Under the pieces are notes generated by a model. That model had not been told where the DNA came from. It saw only the letters and a list, made by a program, of their open reading frames with translations, and did not search any database. The translations under genes and the position numbers were made by a program. Shown in pieces: positions 12,424-24,000 of a stretch of 64,000 nt of DNA. Position 1 is the stretch's first letter; each line of letters starts with the position of its first letter. The stretch is from Batillaria attramentaria (Eukaryota > Mollusca > Gastropoda > Batillariidae). The stretch is taken from positions 789,501-853,500 of the forward strand of contig JACVVK020000088.1 of the NCBI GenBank assembly GCA_018292915.2. Direction: 5' to 3'.

Positions 12424-13654
12424 GCACTTATGTACTCATGGAGACCGTTTCGAATAAAGCAAGACATGCTATTTTATCATCCAAAGCGGCCTCTTTTTCT
12501 TTGATCTCTCCTGTGGAATAACTGTCCGTATTGTACTTGTACTTGAGAAATCATGTGACACAGAGCACAACATCACATGACAATCAGGCATGGTTCCCTG
12601 CAAAAAGGTTCTTTCTTTCAGACAGAAAGAACAGAGTTACATCCTTTTTGGCAAAAAAACACAAACCCCATCGTCATCGATGAGCAATTACATGTATTAC
12701 TACTCTTCGGGGAGAACTCGATCCCTGTGTCAACACCATCGACGACGAAACATTTCGACTTGGCATATCAATGTTTCCGACTTCATAAACTCGTTCAAGT
12801 ACAAAACAACAGTAGCCTGTACGTAGCAAGCACTCCTTACTCAAATTTTGGACAGTTTTAACCAAGTCAAGTCTTTCTCAAAAAGTTCAGTTGAAGCTGG
12901 CGTCTCAACAACATGTATGCTGTTTACTGATTTGGCAAGCCGGATTGTATTTTGATCCAAGACGCAATCAACCCTTCGCTTAAGCTCAGGGTTAATTTGT
13001 GTCTTGGATCAAAATACTCGTCAGTATCCCACAGCTTGATGGGGAATAACTGCTAATTACTTTCAGCTGAGTTCTTCAACCCATTTCTTCATTCAAAGAA
13101 TTCAAACTCTCGCTGCACGATAGCACACAGAATACCAGGAAATGACTTGTACTGACCCTGAAAGACCATATATATATGCTTCCAACACTGAAGGATGGAA
13201 CAAGCGGATTTTGTTTGACCCTGTAGAGTGGTGAAGTCACAGGGTACATTTTTATGCATATGCTAAGTTCTAGCGCAAAGCTGGTAGAGCTGTTTTTGAC
13301 ACCTGCACTGACATGGCAGAAAATGCCAGTCCTGATTGAAAATCCGTCTGAGAATCTGACCAACTTTCCCCTCCTTGCAGATGACCTCTGCCTGCTCCCA
13401 TTGCCTAGTGGTTTTTTTCACCCCTCCTACATAAACGTTGACACTCTGCTGGACAACCATAAAGCCCACCATGGTGAAAAACAACTTCCGCCAACAAACA
13501 GACTGGAGATTGGTGCCACTTGAGAATTAAGCTGTTTGGAAAAAAAATCAGATTTTTTTTATCAGAATTTTTCCCCCCAGCGGAAACAGATGTCACAACC
13601 GAGGAAAACCGCTGAACCGCGGCTAATTTCAACCCGTCCTATGGCCGTCTTTTC
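12424..13654. other. No gene recognised
   Basis: Open frames here are short, overlap on both strands and show no family I recognise. The only clear structure is the hairpin at 12947-13017. Confidence 0.45.
12947..13017. repeat. 21 bp inverted repeat (cruciform-capable)
   Basis: GTATTTTGATCCAAGACGCA at 12947 is mirrored at 12997-13017 with one mismatch across a 29 bp loop. Confidence 0.85.
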
Positions 13655-13779
13655 AGCATGCCAAGTCTCACTGTTTGTAGATTCTGAGAAAATGCCAATT
13701 TTAAAGTTTACTGCAGACACACACACAGACAGAGGGTTATTACATAGACTCACTTTGTTACAGACGTGGGCCAAAACTC
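13655..13779 (+). mobile_element. 3' end fragment of the nuclear-receptor-motif element
   Basis: It shares CAGCATGCCAAGT, TAGATTCTGAGAAAATGCCA, a short ACAC/CAGA tail and GGGTTATTACATAGACTC with the 3' ends of the full copies. Confidence 0.75.
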
Positions 13780-13997
13780 AAAAAAATTCCCTGCAGCTGT
13801 TACCATCGGTTGAAAGTTTGTGCTCCAAGGACATTTCCTCCACAAACCGCGCGCCTCACGAAGATTGAAGAAATGAAGCATGCACAAAGTATGAGTGTCA
13901 TTTCGCGGACATCACATTTGATTGGCGTGATGCTGGCATTCCTTGGGGAACTCACACATGCATGCATGCACACAGAGAGAGAAAGAGAGAGAGAGGG

Positions 13998-14063
<66 letters not shown>

Positions 14064-14167
14064 CCTTCCTAATACACGGCATTACAAAAGAACAGCCGCG
14101 ACAACAGCAACTCACTGAATGGAAACAACATATTGGGCTGGTGACCATCTTGTTTGTTTTGGTTTTT
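13780..14167 (+). repeat. Repeat segment shared with 30.8-31.9 kb, with (GT)n at 14001-14062
   Basis: CATTTCCTCCACAA, a GA-rich plus GT-rich tract, and GAATGGAAACAACATATTGGG recur in the same order at 30.8-31.9 kb. The long GT run creates spurious cysteine/valine reading frames. Confidence 0.7.
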
Positions 14168-14802
14168 AAGTTGTTTCTCTATAGAGAAACAACTTTATGA
14201 GACGGGGCAGATTTTGCTACGCGCAGCAGCAAGTTTCAGTGATACAAAACAAGACTGTGACGTTTCTCCACACAATACATACTTTCACGCACATAGTGAC
14301 GTAACGAAACCTGCGTCATAGACACTTGACGTGCACACTATGCTGCTGCGTTTTTTTTGGCGGGAGTTGTGAGACGTGTGTGTGTCTGTGTGTGTGTGTG
14401 TGTGTGTGTGGACGGATGTAATGATGGCTATCTCCTAAACCACCTCGATGGAGGCCTTTTTGCTTTGAGATAATATGGGAAATCACCTTCTCCAGAGCTA
14501 CCTTTCACGATTTTTAGCCTGCCGCATTTTCAGAAGAGTTATCGCCGATTTTAAAAAATCGGTCATGTTACGAATTTTTTCGAAAAAGTTGTTCAAATTC
14601 CTTCATTTTCTAGACTTTGGAAGTTCACCCAATCACACTGCCTGTATTCGTGCTACAGCTCTGTAGCTCTGACTGGTTTTGTGTAAAAAAAATATTTCCG
14701 AGGTAGGGGTGGTTTGCACATAAGATCAAATATCTATGAAAAGACTACTGCAAATTACTTATCATCCCGGCGTTTTTGTCTAGTGTGACAACTGCACATA
14801 TA

Positions 14803-16423
14803 CTGCAGGGCGAAAGTTAAGGGCCGGCCTCAGGAATCTGCATATTTTACGTATTTATTTTTTACGCCAATACAAAATGATGAAAAATATGTCAAGCTTG
14901 GTTTTTTTGCAACCTTACACACCGGTCCACGTGCCTGACCCTGTTTTGCAAGCATTGCTGTTCAGCAACACTGTTTTCAGAGGCAGTGAAAATGTTGTAA
15001 AATGACGAGATTTTCACTGTGCCTTTCGTCAGCTTTATCTGGGGCAGCAGTATTGCTGCAGATTTCTGGTTTGTTGCACGTGAAGGCCATGGCTATACTG
15101 AAAACTGCTCACCAAAAGTTGCACTCGAATGGGTATTTAGGGGCGGGCACTGGGGCTCTCAATAACCTTGCCTCCAAGAACGAAATTCTCAACACTGGAT
15201 CGCGGAAGGGCGCTGGGATGGCTCCAGGGCGGCGTTTCCGGCCGTGAAGTCTCCAGACGGCTAAGAGTGAGTCACTCTGTCATTCAACGGCTCCAGGCCC
15301 GCTTCCAGACCACTGGAAGTGCTAATGAGCGTCCTCGGTCTGGACGTCCGAGATGCACCAATCGACGCGATGATCGGTACCTCCAGCTCCGCACCATCCG
15401 CAACCGCACCATCACCTGCAGGGCGCTGATCGGCAACCTCAGAGCCGCTGCTAACGTCACTGTAAGCCGCAGGACTGTGAGCCGCCGTTTGCATACTGTG
15501 AACCTGCACTCAAGGAAAGCTGTCGTCTGTCTGCCCCTTACGCCACGTCATCGCCGTGCCCGTATGGCGCTCTGCCGCAACCATCAGCGTTGGAATCGAC
15601 ATCAGTGGGGCATGGTACTCTTCCCAGACGAATCTCGCTTCACTCTGTCGCACTGTGATGGCCGCAAACGTGTCTGGAGACGACCAGGCGAGAGATTCAT
15701 AGACGCCTGCGTCCAGGAGCACGATCGCTACGGCGGGGTATCAGTCATGGTCTGGGCTGGCTTCCACTGACGAGAGAGGGAGAACCCCCCTGTACCAAAT
15801 CAGGGGCAACCTAACCGGAATAATCTACAGAGATGAAATCCTGAGGCCTCGAATCATCCCTACCCTGCGTGCCATGGGTCCAGGAGCAACTCTACAAGAG
15901 GACAACGCGACACCTCACCGCGCCAGGGTGGTCAGGGATGAGATGCAGCATCAGCAGGTTGTGCGATTGGATTGGCCTGCCCGATCTCCCGATCTGGCGC
16001 CCATAAAACATCTGTGGGACATTCTTGAGCGCCGGGTCATGGACAATCACCCCCAACCTGTTGATGGTGCCCAACTCTTCCGGTTCCTGCAGCAGGAGTG
16101 GATGGCAATCCCTCAACAGGTGCTCCAGAACCACGTCCATTCCATGCGATCAAGAATTGGCGAATGCCTTGCTGCCCGGGGTGGTCACACCAGTTATTGA
16201 ACTTTGATAAGCCGAACGACGTTCCTTGCAACTTTTGAAATGGGGGGTTGGGTACTTTGGACGCTTGCTGCGCGAATGGAATTCCGTTGTTATTGATTTT
16301 GTTTACATGATTTGAAAGCTAAGATGTTGTAATAAAAGATTCTTTGAGATGAAGGTGTTGTGTTGAGTTGTTTGTTTTTGAGAGGTAATTCTTCTTCCGG
16401 CCCTTAACTTTCGCCCCTCAGTG
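14803..16423 (+). mobile_element. Decayed Tc1/mariner element with inverted ends and TA target site
   Basis: The left end GGGCGAAAGTTAAGGGCCGG and the right end, its exact complement CCGGCCCTTAACTTTCGCCC, bound 1621 bp flanked by TA. The same position in the neighbouring tandem copy (about 17980) reads CTGCATATATGACATGAACT without the insert, which is a paralogous empty site and confirms both boundaries. Confidence 0.92.
15168..16200 (+). pseudogene. Tc1-like transposase, inactivated
   Basis: This is a cut-and-paste DDE transposase: N-terminal helix-turn-helix pair, then the catalytic core. The reading starts at a TTG codon where an ATG would be expected (LPPRTKFSTLDRGRALGW). The first catalytic Asp lies in VLFPDESRF and the second in QEDNATPHR. 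The third position reads SPDLAPIKHLWD, so the catalytic Glu of the family PIEHLW motif is Lys. A TGA at 15768-15770 stands where Trp is expected, and the frame shifts by one base at the C run 15785-15790; the correct frame then continues to the stop at 16198-16200. Missing start, nonsense, frameshift and active-site loss together make it a dead copy. Confidence 0.93.
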
Positions 16424-16988
16424 TATGACAGGAACTACTGCACTATTATAGCTTTAGCATTTAGAATAACTGAACTTTTAGATAAACATAACTTTTTCAA
16501 GTTTCTGCAAGAAGCACCGGTCAAAAGAGTTCCAAATTTTCGATTTCATAAGTACAATCCAAGGTATTCTAGTCCATGTTTCACCAGCCCTCTAGATCTT
16601 CCAGATTTTATGTAAAAATTAATTCAGCCAGGGAAGTCACAAAAGCAACAGGGAAATCACAAGACATGCACAAGCATCATCTGTCATACAACCAGTGTGA
16701 AGCTGACATCAAACGCTTAGTTCACAGACAAAATAAGCAAGTATCGTCACTGCCTCCGACATTTCACCAGCCCTCTAGATCTTCCAGATTTCATGTGAAA
16801 AATAATTCAATCGGGGAAGCCACAAAGCCAACAGGGAAATCACAAGACATAAACAAGCTTCCTCAGACGATCGCAGTGCTAGAGGCTGACGTCAAAATGT
16901 TTAGTTCGCGGAATTGACGTCATCTCTCTGTCTGTGTATGACGACCTGCCTGAGGCTGACGTCAAATGTTTAGTTCACGGAACTGACG

Positions 16989-17019
<31 letters not shown>

Positions 17020-17026
17020 GGAGCCA

Positions 17027-17190
17027 GGGTGGCCGAATGGTAGAGCGTTGGACTTTCAATGCTCGGGTCGAGAGTTCGAATCCCGGCTTGGGCCAAATAT
17101 TTGTGCTGGCCTTTCTCTCGTTGCCCCGTCTTTGATATCACCCTTACGTGGTGGAAAAGGACGTTAAACTCCTAAACACCCACCCACCCA
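17027..17190 (+). mobile_element. tRNA-derived SINE (Leu/Ser-like head), copy 1
   Basis: The head contains an A box (TGGCCGAATGG) and a B box (GAGTTCGAATCCC). A conserved body follows: CAAATATTTGTGCTGGC, TTTGATATCACCCTTACGTG, and the tail ACGTTAAACTCC plus CACCC repeats. A CT microsatellite lies on its 5' side. It is shared with copy 2 of the tandem element, so it was present before that duplication. Confidence 0.85.
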
Positions 17191-17394
17191 CTCTCTCTCT
17201 GTCTGTCTGTCTGTCTCTCTCTCTCTCCCCCCACCCGGCCCCACCCCCAGTCACGTGACTAATCGGTCGAGGTCGTAGAGGATCTAGTGTCATTGGTAGA
17301 ACTTGGAGAGGGGAGAACCGGCAACAATAACAACAAAACAGACAAAATAAAATGAAATTTGGAGAAACAACTTTGTAGGACGGGGCCGTTCCTC

Positions 17395-18968
17395 CTTGTT
17401 ATGAGACGGGGCAGATTTTGCTACGCGCAGCAGCAAGTTTCAGTGATACAAAACAAGACTGTGACATTTCTCCACACAATACTTACTTTCACACACACAG
17501 TGACGTAACGAAATCTGCGTCATAGACACCTTACGTGCACACTATGCTGCTGCGTTCTTTTTGGCGGGAGTTGTGAGACGTGTGTGTGTCTGTGTGTGTG
17601 GACGGATGTAATGATGGCTATCTCCTAAACCACCTCGTTGGAGACCTTTTTACTTTGAGATAAAATGGGAATTCACCTTCTCCAGACCTACCTTTCACGA
17701 TTTTTAGCCTACTGCATTTTCAGAAGAGTTATCGCCGATTTTAAAAAATTGGTCATGTTACGATTTTTTTCGCAAAAAATGTTCAAATGGCTTCATTTTC
17801 TGAAATTGGGAAGATCATCCAATTATACTGCCTGTTTTCGTAGCACAGCTCTGTAGCTCTGACAGGTTTTGTGTAAGAAAAATATTTCCGAGGTAGGAGT
17901 GGTTTGCATATAAGGCCAAATATCTATGAAAAGACTCCTTCAAATTACTCATCATTCCGGTATTTTTGTCACTTGTGCCAGCTGCATATATGACATGAAC
18001 TACTGCACTATTATAGCTTTAGTATTAAGAATAGCAGAGCTTTTAGATAAACACATTTTTCATGTTTCTGCGAGAAGCGCCGGTCAAAAAAGTTCCAATT
18101 TTGCAATTTCGTAAGTACAATCCAAGGCACTTAAGTCCACGTTTCATCAGCTCTCTAGATCTTCCAGATTACATGTCAAAATTAATTCAGTCACGGAAGT
18201 CACAAAAGCAACAAGGAAATCACAATATATGTAGAAGTATCATCTGTCAGACGAGCAGCGTGAGGCTGACGTCAAATGTTTGGTTCACAGACAAAATCTG
18301 CAAGTATCGTCACTGCTTCCGACATTTCATCAGCCCTCTACATCTTCCAGATTTCATGTGAAAAATAATTCAGTCGGAGAAGTCACAAAGCCAACAGGGA
18401 AATCACAAGACATGAACAAGCATCCTCAGACGATCTCAGTGCTAGAGGCTGACGTCAAAAGTTTACTTCGCGGAATTGACGTATCTCTCTCTCTCTCTCT
18501 CTCTGTATGACGACCTGCCTGAGGCTGACGTCAAATGTTTAGTTCACGGTACTGACCTCTCTCTCTCTCTCTCTCTCTCTCTGGGGAGCCAGGGTGGCCG
18601 AATGGTAGCGCATTGGACTTTCAATGCTTGGGCCGAGAGTTCGAATTCAGGCCGCTGGGGCCAAATATTTGTGCTGGCCTTTTTCTCGTTGCCCCGTCTT
18701 TGATATCACCCTTATGTGGTGGAAAAGAGCGTTAAACTCCTAAACACCCACCCACCCACCCTCTCTCTCTGCCTCTCTCTCTCTCCCCCTTCTTCCCCCA
18801 CCCGGCCCCACCCCCAGTCACGTGGCTAATCGGTCGAGGTCGTAGAGGATCTAGTGTCATTGGTAGAACTTGGAGAGGGGAGAACCGGCAACAATAACAA
18901 CAAAACAGACAAAATAAAATGAAGTTTGGAGAAACAACTTTGTAGGACGGGGCCGTTCCTCCTTGTTT
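17395..18968 (+). mobile_element. Non-autonomous element, copy 2 of the tandem trio
   Basis: It begins TTATGAGACGGGGCAG directly after the end of copy 1, lacking the leading palindrome. It ends with the shared GGGCCGTTCCTCCTTG. It has neither the Tc1-like insert nor the nuclear-receptor-motif insert, so it acts as the empty-site reference for both. Confidence 0.8.
18586..18760 (+). mobile_element. tRNA-derived SINE, copy 2
   Basis: Same structure as the SINE at 17027: TGGCCGAATGG and GAGTTCGAATTC boxes, the TTTGATATCACCCTTATGTG body and a GTTAAACTCC tail. The B box and adjacent stem are more mutated than in copy 1. Confidence 0.82.
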
Positions 18969-20868
18969 AAGTTGTTCCTCTATAGAGAAACAACTTTATG
19001 GGACGGGGTACATTTTGCTACACGCAGCAGCAAGTTTCAGTGATACAAAACAAGACTGTGACATTTCTCCACACAATACATACTTTCACGCACACTGTGA
19101 CGTAACGAAATCTGCGTCATAGACACCTTACGTGCACACTATGCTGCTGCGTTCTTTTTGGCGGGAGTTGTGAAACGTGTGTGTGTGTGGACGGATGTAA
19201 TGATGGCTAAACCACCTCGTTGGAGGGCTTTTTACTTTGAGATAAAATGGACAGCCATATTCTCCAGACCTACCTTTCACGATTTTTATCCTGCCGCATT
19301 TTTAGAACAGTTATCGCCCATTAAAAAAATTTGGTCATGTTACGTATTTTTAGGAAACTAGAGAGGCAGAAGCCTCCATGGCTCCCTTGTGACACAGGTC
19401 AAGGTCATTCACAAAAGAATGTTTGTAAAGCTCTTATCACTATCCATTATCATACTACCCCGTAAGTAAAGTGTCTCTGGCGCTCCGAGTTCCTGGCAAT
19501 ATTACAATTTTCCCCGAAACAGTTTGTGGAGCCTTGACCTTTGGTCAAGGTCAATCAAATGAGATCTCATCAATGTCTATCATCATGCCAAGTTTGATGC
19601 CTCTAGTATTTGTAGTTCCTCTGAACACAGTTACGTTAAAATTCACAACAGACAGCTTTAAAGGCAGGTCTCATTGCTGTCTATCATCATGCCTCGTTTG
19701 GTGCCTCTACTGTTTGTTGTTTTGGAGAAAATGCCAAGGTTAAAGTTTCCCACCTGTAAGGGTGCTGCCAATGTCAATCATCACACAAAGTTTGATCCTT
19801 CCGATTCTTCTAGATACTGAGAAAATGCAAATGTAAAATTTCCCAACAGACTGTTTTAATGACCTTGGGTCAAGGTCATTTAAGATGGTATGTGTGCATA
19901 GGTCTTATCACTGTCTATCAGCATGCCAGGTTTGGCACCTCTGCTGTTTGTTGTTTCTGAGAAAATGCCAATGTTAAGGTTTCACAAAAATACCTTGTAC
20001 GGCCTTGACCTTGACACAAGGCCACTGACTACATGTATATCTGTAAAGTTCTTATCAATGTCTATCATCATGCAAAGTTTAAAACCTCTGGCTTTTGTAG
20101 ATTACGAGAAAATGCCAATGTAAAATTTTCAGAGAGCTTTACTGACCTTGACCTTGAGTCAAGGTCATTCAAAATGATATGTTTTGAAAGGTCTTGTGGT
20201 TGTCTATCAGCATGCCAAGTTTGGTGCCTCTACTGTTTGTAGATTCTGAGAAAATGACAATGTTAAAGTTTTCTGGACACACACACACACACACACAGAC
20301 AGACAGACAGACGCCGGAGGGTTAATACATAGACTCCCATTGTTACACAAGGGAGCCAAAAATTGTTCAAATGGCTTCATTTTCTGAACTTGAGAAGATC
20401 ATCCAATTATACTGACTGTATTCGTAGCACAGCTCTGTAGCTCTGACAGGTTTTGTGTTAAAACAAATATTTCCGAGGTAGGGGTGGTGTGCATATAAAT
20501 TATTCAAAATCTGCAAGTATCGTCACTGCTTCCATCATTTCACCAGCTCTCTAGGTCTTCCAGGTTTCAGGTGAAAAATAATTCAGTCGGGGAAGTCACA
20601 AAGCCAACAGAAAAATCACAAGACATGAACAAGCATCCTCAGACGATCTCAGTGCTAGAGGCTGACGTCAAATATGTAGTTCACAGAATTGACGTGATCT
20701 CTCCCCCCCCCCCCCCACCCCAGTCACGTGGCTAATCGATCGTAGCAGAGCTAGTGTCATTGGTAGGACTTGAAGAGGGGAGAACCGGCAACAATAACAA
20801 CAAAACAGACAGAGTAACATGAAATCTGGAGAAACAACTTTGTAGGACGGGGCCGTTCCTCCTTGTTT
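18969..20868 (+). mobile_element. Non-autonomous element, copy 3 of the tandem trio
   Basis: It begins with the terminal palindrome at 18971 onward and ends with GGGCCGTTCCTCCTTG near 20866. A nuclear-receptor-motif element interrupts it at 19355-20362. It lacks the SINE carried by copies 1 and 2; a C run stands at that place. Confidence 0.8.
19355..20362 (+). mobile_element. Nuclear-receptor-motif element, copy C, inserted in tandem copy 3
   Basis: It runs from AAACTAGAGAGGCAGAAG to GGGAGCCAAAAA, with the (CA)n(CAGA)n tail at about 20277-20312. Comparison with tandem copy 2 (around 17770-17790) shows the uninterrupted host sequence and so defines both ends. Several units are shorter than in copy A. 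Confidence 0.85.
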
Positions 20869-21021
20869 GAAACCGGTCCCGCAGCACCTTGTTGGAATAA
20901 ACTGCAGCATACCATGAATTTAGCTAGAAAATTGCTCAGCAAAGCAAAACAATGAGACCCTCCTCCCCCTCCACGTGCCCACACAGGTACTATATATAGT
21001 ATGATCCAAAGTGTTACTCAC

Positions 21022-24000
21022 GCATCTGTAGCTGCTGCTAATTTGTTGTGTTGATTGACAGCATCTACCACACACTCTTCAAGGCTCCGCACATGTGCTT
21101 CACTAAAATATAAAGATGCAAAATGATGTACTTTGCCTCACACAACATAACAAGAGCAGCAGAGACAGGAGGAAATACACATAACATTAAGAAAAAAAAA
21201 TCATACACCAGATAAACTGGGCCCTTATTAGCCTTGTAATATAAACACAATCAAAAACAATCCCCATTAAGCCAGCCAAAACATACCCACTGGCTGCAAG
21301 ACTTGAACTGCAGTTTTCAGAAATTCTATCTACTAAGAAGCTGAAATTTAATTTTGTGGTGACAATAAAATCATGGAACTTTGCCATTATTTGCCTGTTC
21401 GAAATATTTTGATTACAAATGAATGGAGCCAATGCCCTCTAGTTGTCACCAGTATTACGCCAGGAAAAACAAAAAAACAAAGAAAGTTTTATGTTAATAT
21501 TAATTACATGCACACTGCTTATTGAAATTTGCTGGCATGCCACGAGACTTGGTCAAATCAAGAGAATCACTTTGTTACACCAGGCATACAGACCTGTATT
21601 TGCACATATACCACAGCATAACATACATGCATCTACAGTACTATGCACAAGATCCTTTCCCAAACTCGTACAACAAAATCAGTTACAGCATGATCAGGTT
21701 TGTGGATCCCATATTATGGTCTTTCAACAAAGTCATGAGTACCAACCACCCCCAAACCATAATATATGTACTACTAGGCGTAAAAAGTAACTGCACAATT
21801 CAAATTCAAGTGAGCAGCTGGCTGATTCAGATTGTAATGGTTATACTTATAGTAGACTTTACTTTGTGCTGCTTTGGATGGTCAGTGACAAAGCCATCCG
21901 GATGGTAGGCCTCATTCTGGTCATCCGAAGGTCACAAATATTTAGCTGGCTTGCTAGTTTGCATCATATGGATGTCTCTGGCTTTCTACTGTCACCGAGG
22001 AGAAAGTTATGATGATTTATGCATTGTCCAAAGAAACTGCTACCATGGTGGTAGGTGGGGGAGGGGGGGGGGGAGGATAAAGAGCTGACTAGCTTTTTTT
22101 TTTCTTTTCTGTTTTTTTTTTTTTTTGCCGGTCATACCTCCCAGAAGGTTGTCATGTGGGGTGATCTTAACAGTGTTGGCGAACAGGGTAATATTGTCCT
22201 GAAGCCTGTTGTGTATGCTCAACTACATTTAAGTTTTGTCACTCCATCACAAGCAAGACAAAATTTGTCTTTTTTCGGGGAGGGTACACAGCATTCGATC
22301 CACACCATCAGAAGCAGCAACCACACCACTATAGGCAGCAACATAGCAACCCCTACCATAACTGCAAAACTCTGGCGATGAGCTCTGAACGAGTTAAAGC
22401 CTCTATGTTCCTAACGCAGCTAAGACGAAAAACTGCTGTGTTCAAAGCTCTAGGGTTAGTTGCCAGAGAGGAGGATGTTTCATTTGGCCATCGTGCCCAT
22501 TTTCCGGACTTCGTTGCTTCTATTATTAGAGAACTACAACTGTTTATAAGCCTACGATTCATTCCTGAACAGACTGGGACTTGAAAAATCTTCAAAAAAT
22601 AGCAACCAATCAGTGCTGTATAGCTGGTCCTCAAACCAAATAGTCTGCTTAGTGGGTGGTAGTACTGGTACACTTCTAGGACAACATACACCAGAGTCAC
22701 CACAATGGTTTCAGACGCTATATTGTGGCCAAAGTGACAGATTCTGATGTCCAGATTAAGCATAATCAATGAAAAGCTTTTTCCATGCTGTGTACGTTTT
22801 GTGGACTGACTGCTTAAATCATGAACAGATTCTTTTGACACCCAGTATAATAACAAATCAAGTTTCGAGAATCCTAGTCATATGCAGTTCCATTGATACA
22901 GACCTTTTCAGGTGGGTGAGACAAATGATGCGACCATTGTTCACCAGTGGAATTTGATCATTGGCTGTGGAGGACAAGTATGCTGTCTGTGCTGGAGAAG
23001 GTTGGCAGAGTGCTTCAACAGCTTGTGACAAGCCTTGGACGACACTAAACTCCTCATCCTCATCACCCCCTTCTTGCCATGGTGGACCAACATTGGCAAG
23101 TCCCACAGCAAGCTAAAACAGAGAAATGTGAAGCTTGCCATGCAATCATAATCAATACATAAACAGGGTTGCACATTTTCCACAGCTTCTATAGGACAAA
23201 GTGTCCTGGAAACAGCAAAGTGATAGGACACAGTGTCCTGACCACTTAGTGGCAATAAAAAATTTTAATAGGACAAATGTCCGCTTGAGGTGGGGAAAAA
23301 TAGGACATTTGAAATTTGTATAGGTCAATGTCCTGGGACCGACTTAAATGTGCAACCCTGCATAAACTAGTGTCCAAAAGAAACGATACCAAGGGTTGGC
23401 AAGGACATACAATAAAAGCAGAACAATACAGAAATTTCAGAGTGGTATATTTCATTTGAGAGACCTTTTAACAGCATGTGTACCAAAAATCAATTGAATC
23501 AATCCTGTACAATCATCAGGACAAGAATGTAAAGATGGGTGGGGTGTAAAATGAACATTTCATGAAAACAGTCCCAAGAGCATGTAGGGGAAAATGTCAC
23601 ATCAGACGTCTGTAAGGCACGTCAGTAACGTGTATGTCCACCCTGAGCGTGAATAGCGGCAAGAACGCGTCGACGGACTGACGTCGTCAAACGTCTAATG
23701 ATGTTGGGGGTAATTCGTTGCCATTCGTCAAGGAGGCACTGTTCCAACTGCTGGAGGTTGACTGGCGGCACAGGGCGACGTCTGATTTGCCGATCGAGAT
23801 GGTCCCATAAATGTTCGATCGGATTGAAATCCGGTGAACATGCCGGCCATGGCAAAACTGGTATGTTGGCGTTATTGAGGAAGTTCTGAGTCAGTCTTGC
23901 CGTGTGCGGCCTGGCATTATCGTGTTGGAAAATGATTCCGCGGGGCTGATGTTGCAGAAACGGCACCACAACTGGCTGCAAGATTTCATCTCGATAACGT

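Larger units (their letters stand above)
14168..17394 (+). mobile_element. Non-autonomous element with terminal palindrome, copy 1 of a tandem trio
   Basis: It opens with a 24 bp palindrome at 14170-14193 (GTTGTTTCTC, TATA, GAGAAACAAC), then GAGACGGGGCAGATTTTGC. It closes with GAGAAACAACTTTGTAGGACG and GGGCCGTTCCTCCTTG. Two neighbours (17395-18968 and 18969-20868) repeat the same body head to tail. This copy is enlarged by a Tc1-like insertion at 14803-16423 and carries a SINE at about 17027-17190. No protein of its own is evident. Confidence 0.8.

Noticed and set aside
14001..14118. Open frames full of alternating Cys-Val or Thr-His in TG/CA tracts (also at 30.0, 31.4, 35.4, 38.7, 41.3 and 53.3 kb)
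   Set aside because: They are translations of dinucleotide repeats, open in several frames on both strands, with no conserved flanks.
14475..14666. Short reading frame shared by three or four copies of the tandem-trio element (FRRVIADFKK type)
   Set aside because: The similarity is at DNA level along the whole element, including non-coding parts. The frame is short, lacks a consistent start and stop and matches no family.
17030..17095. True tRNA gene
   Set aside because: The boxes are present, but the same unit with a conserved non-tRNA body and GTTAAACTCC tail occurs three times, one with a target duplication, so these are SINEs. The tRNA-like heads at 7858 and 45170 were rejected for the same reason.
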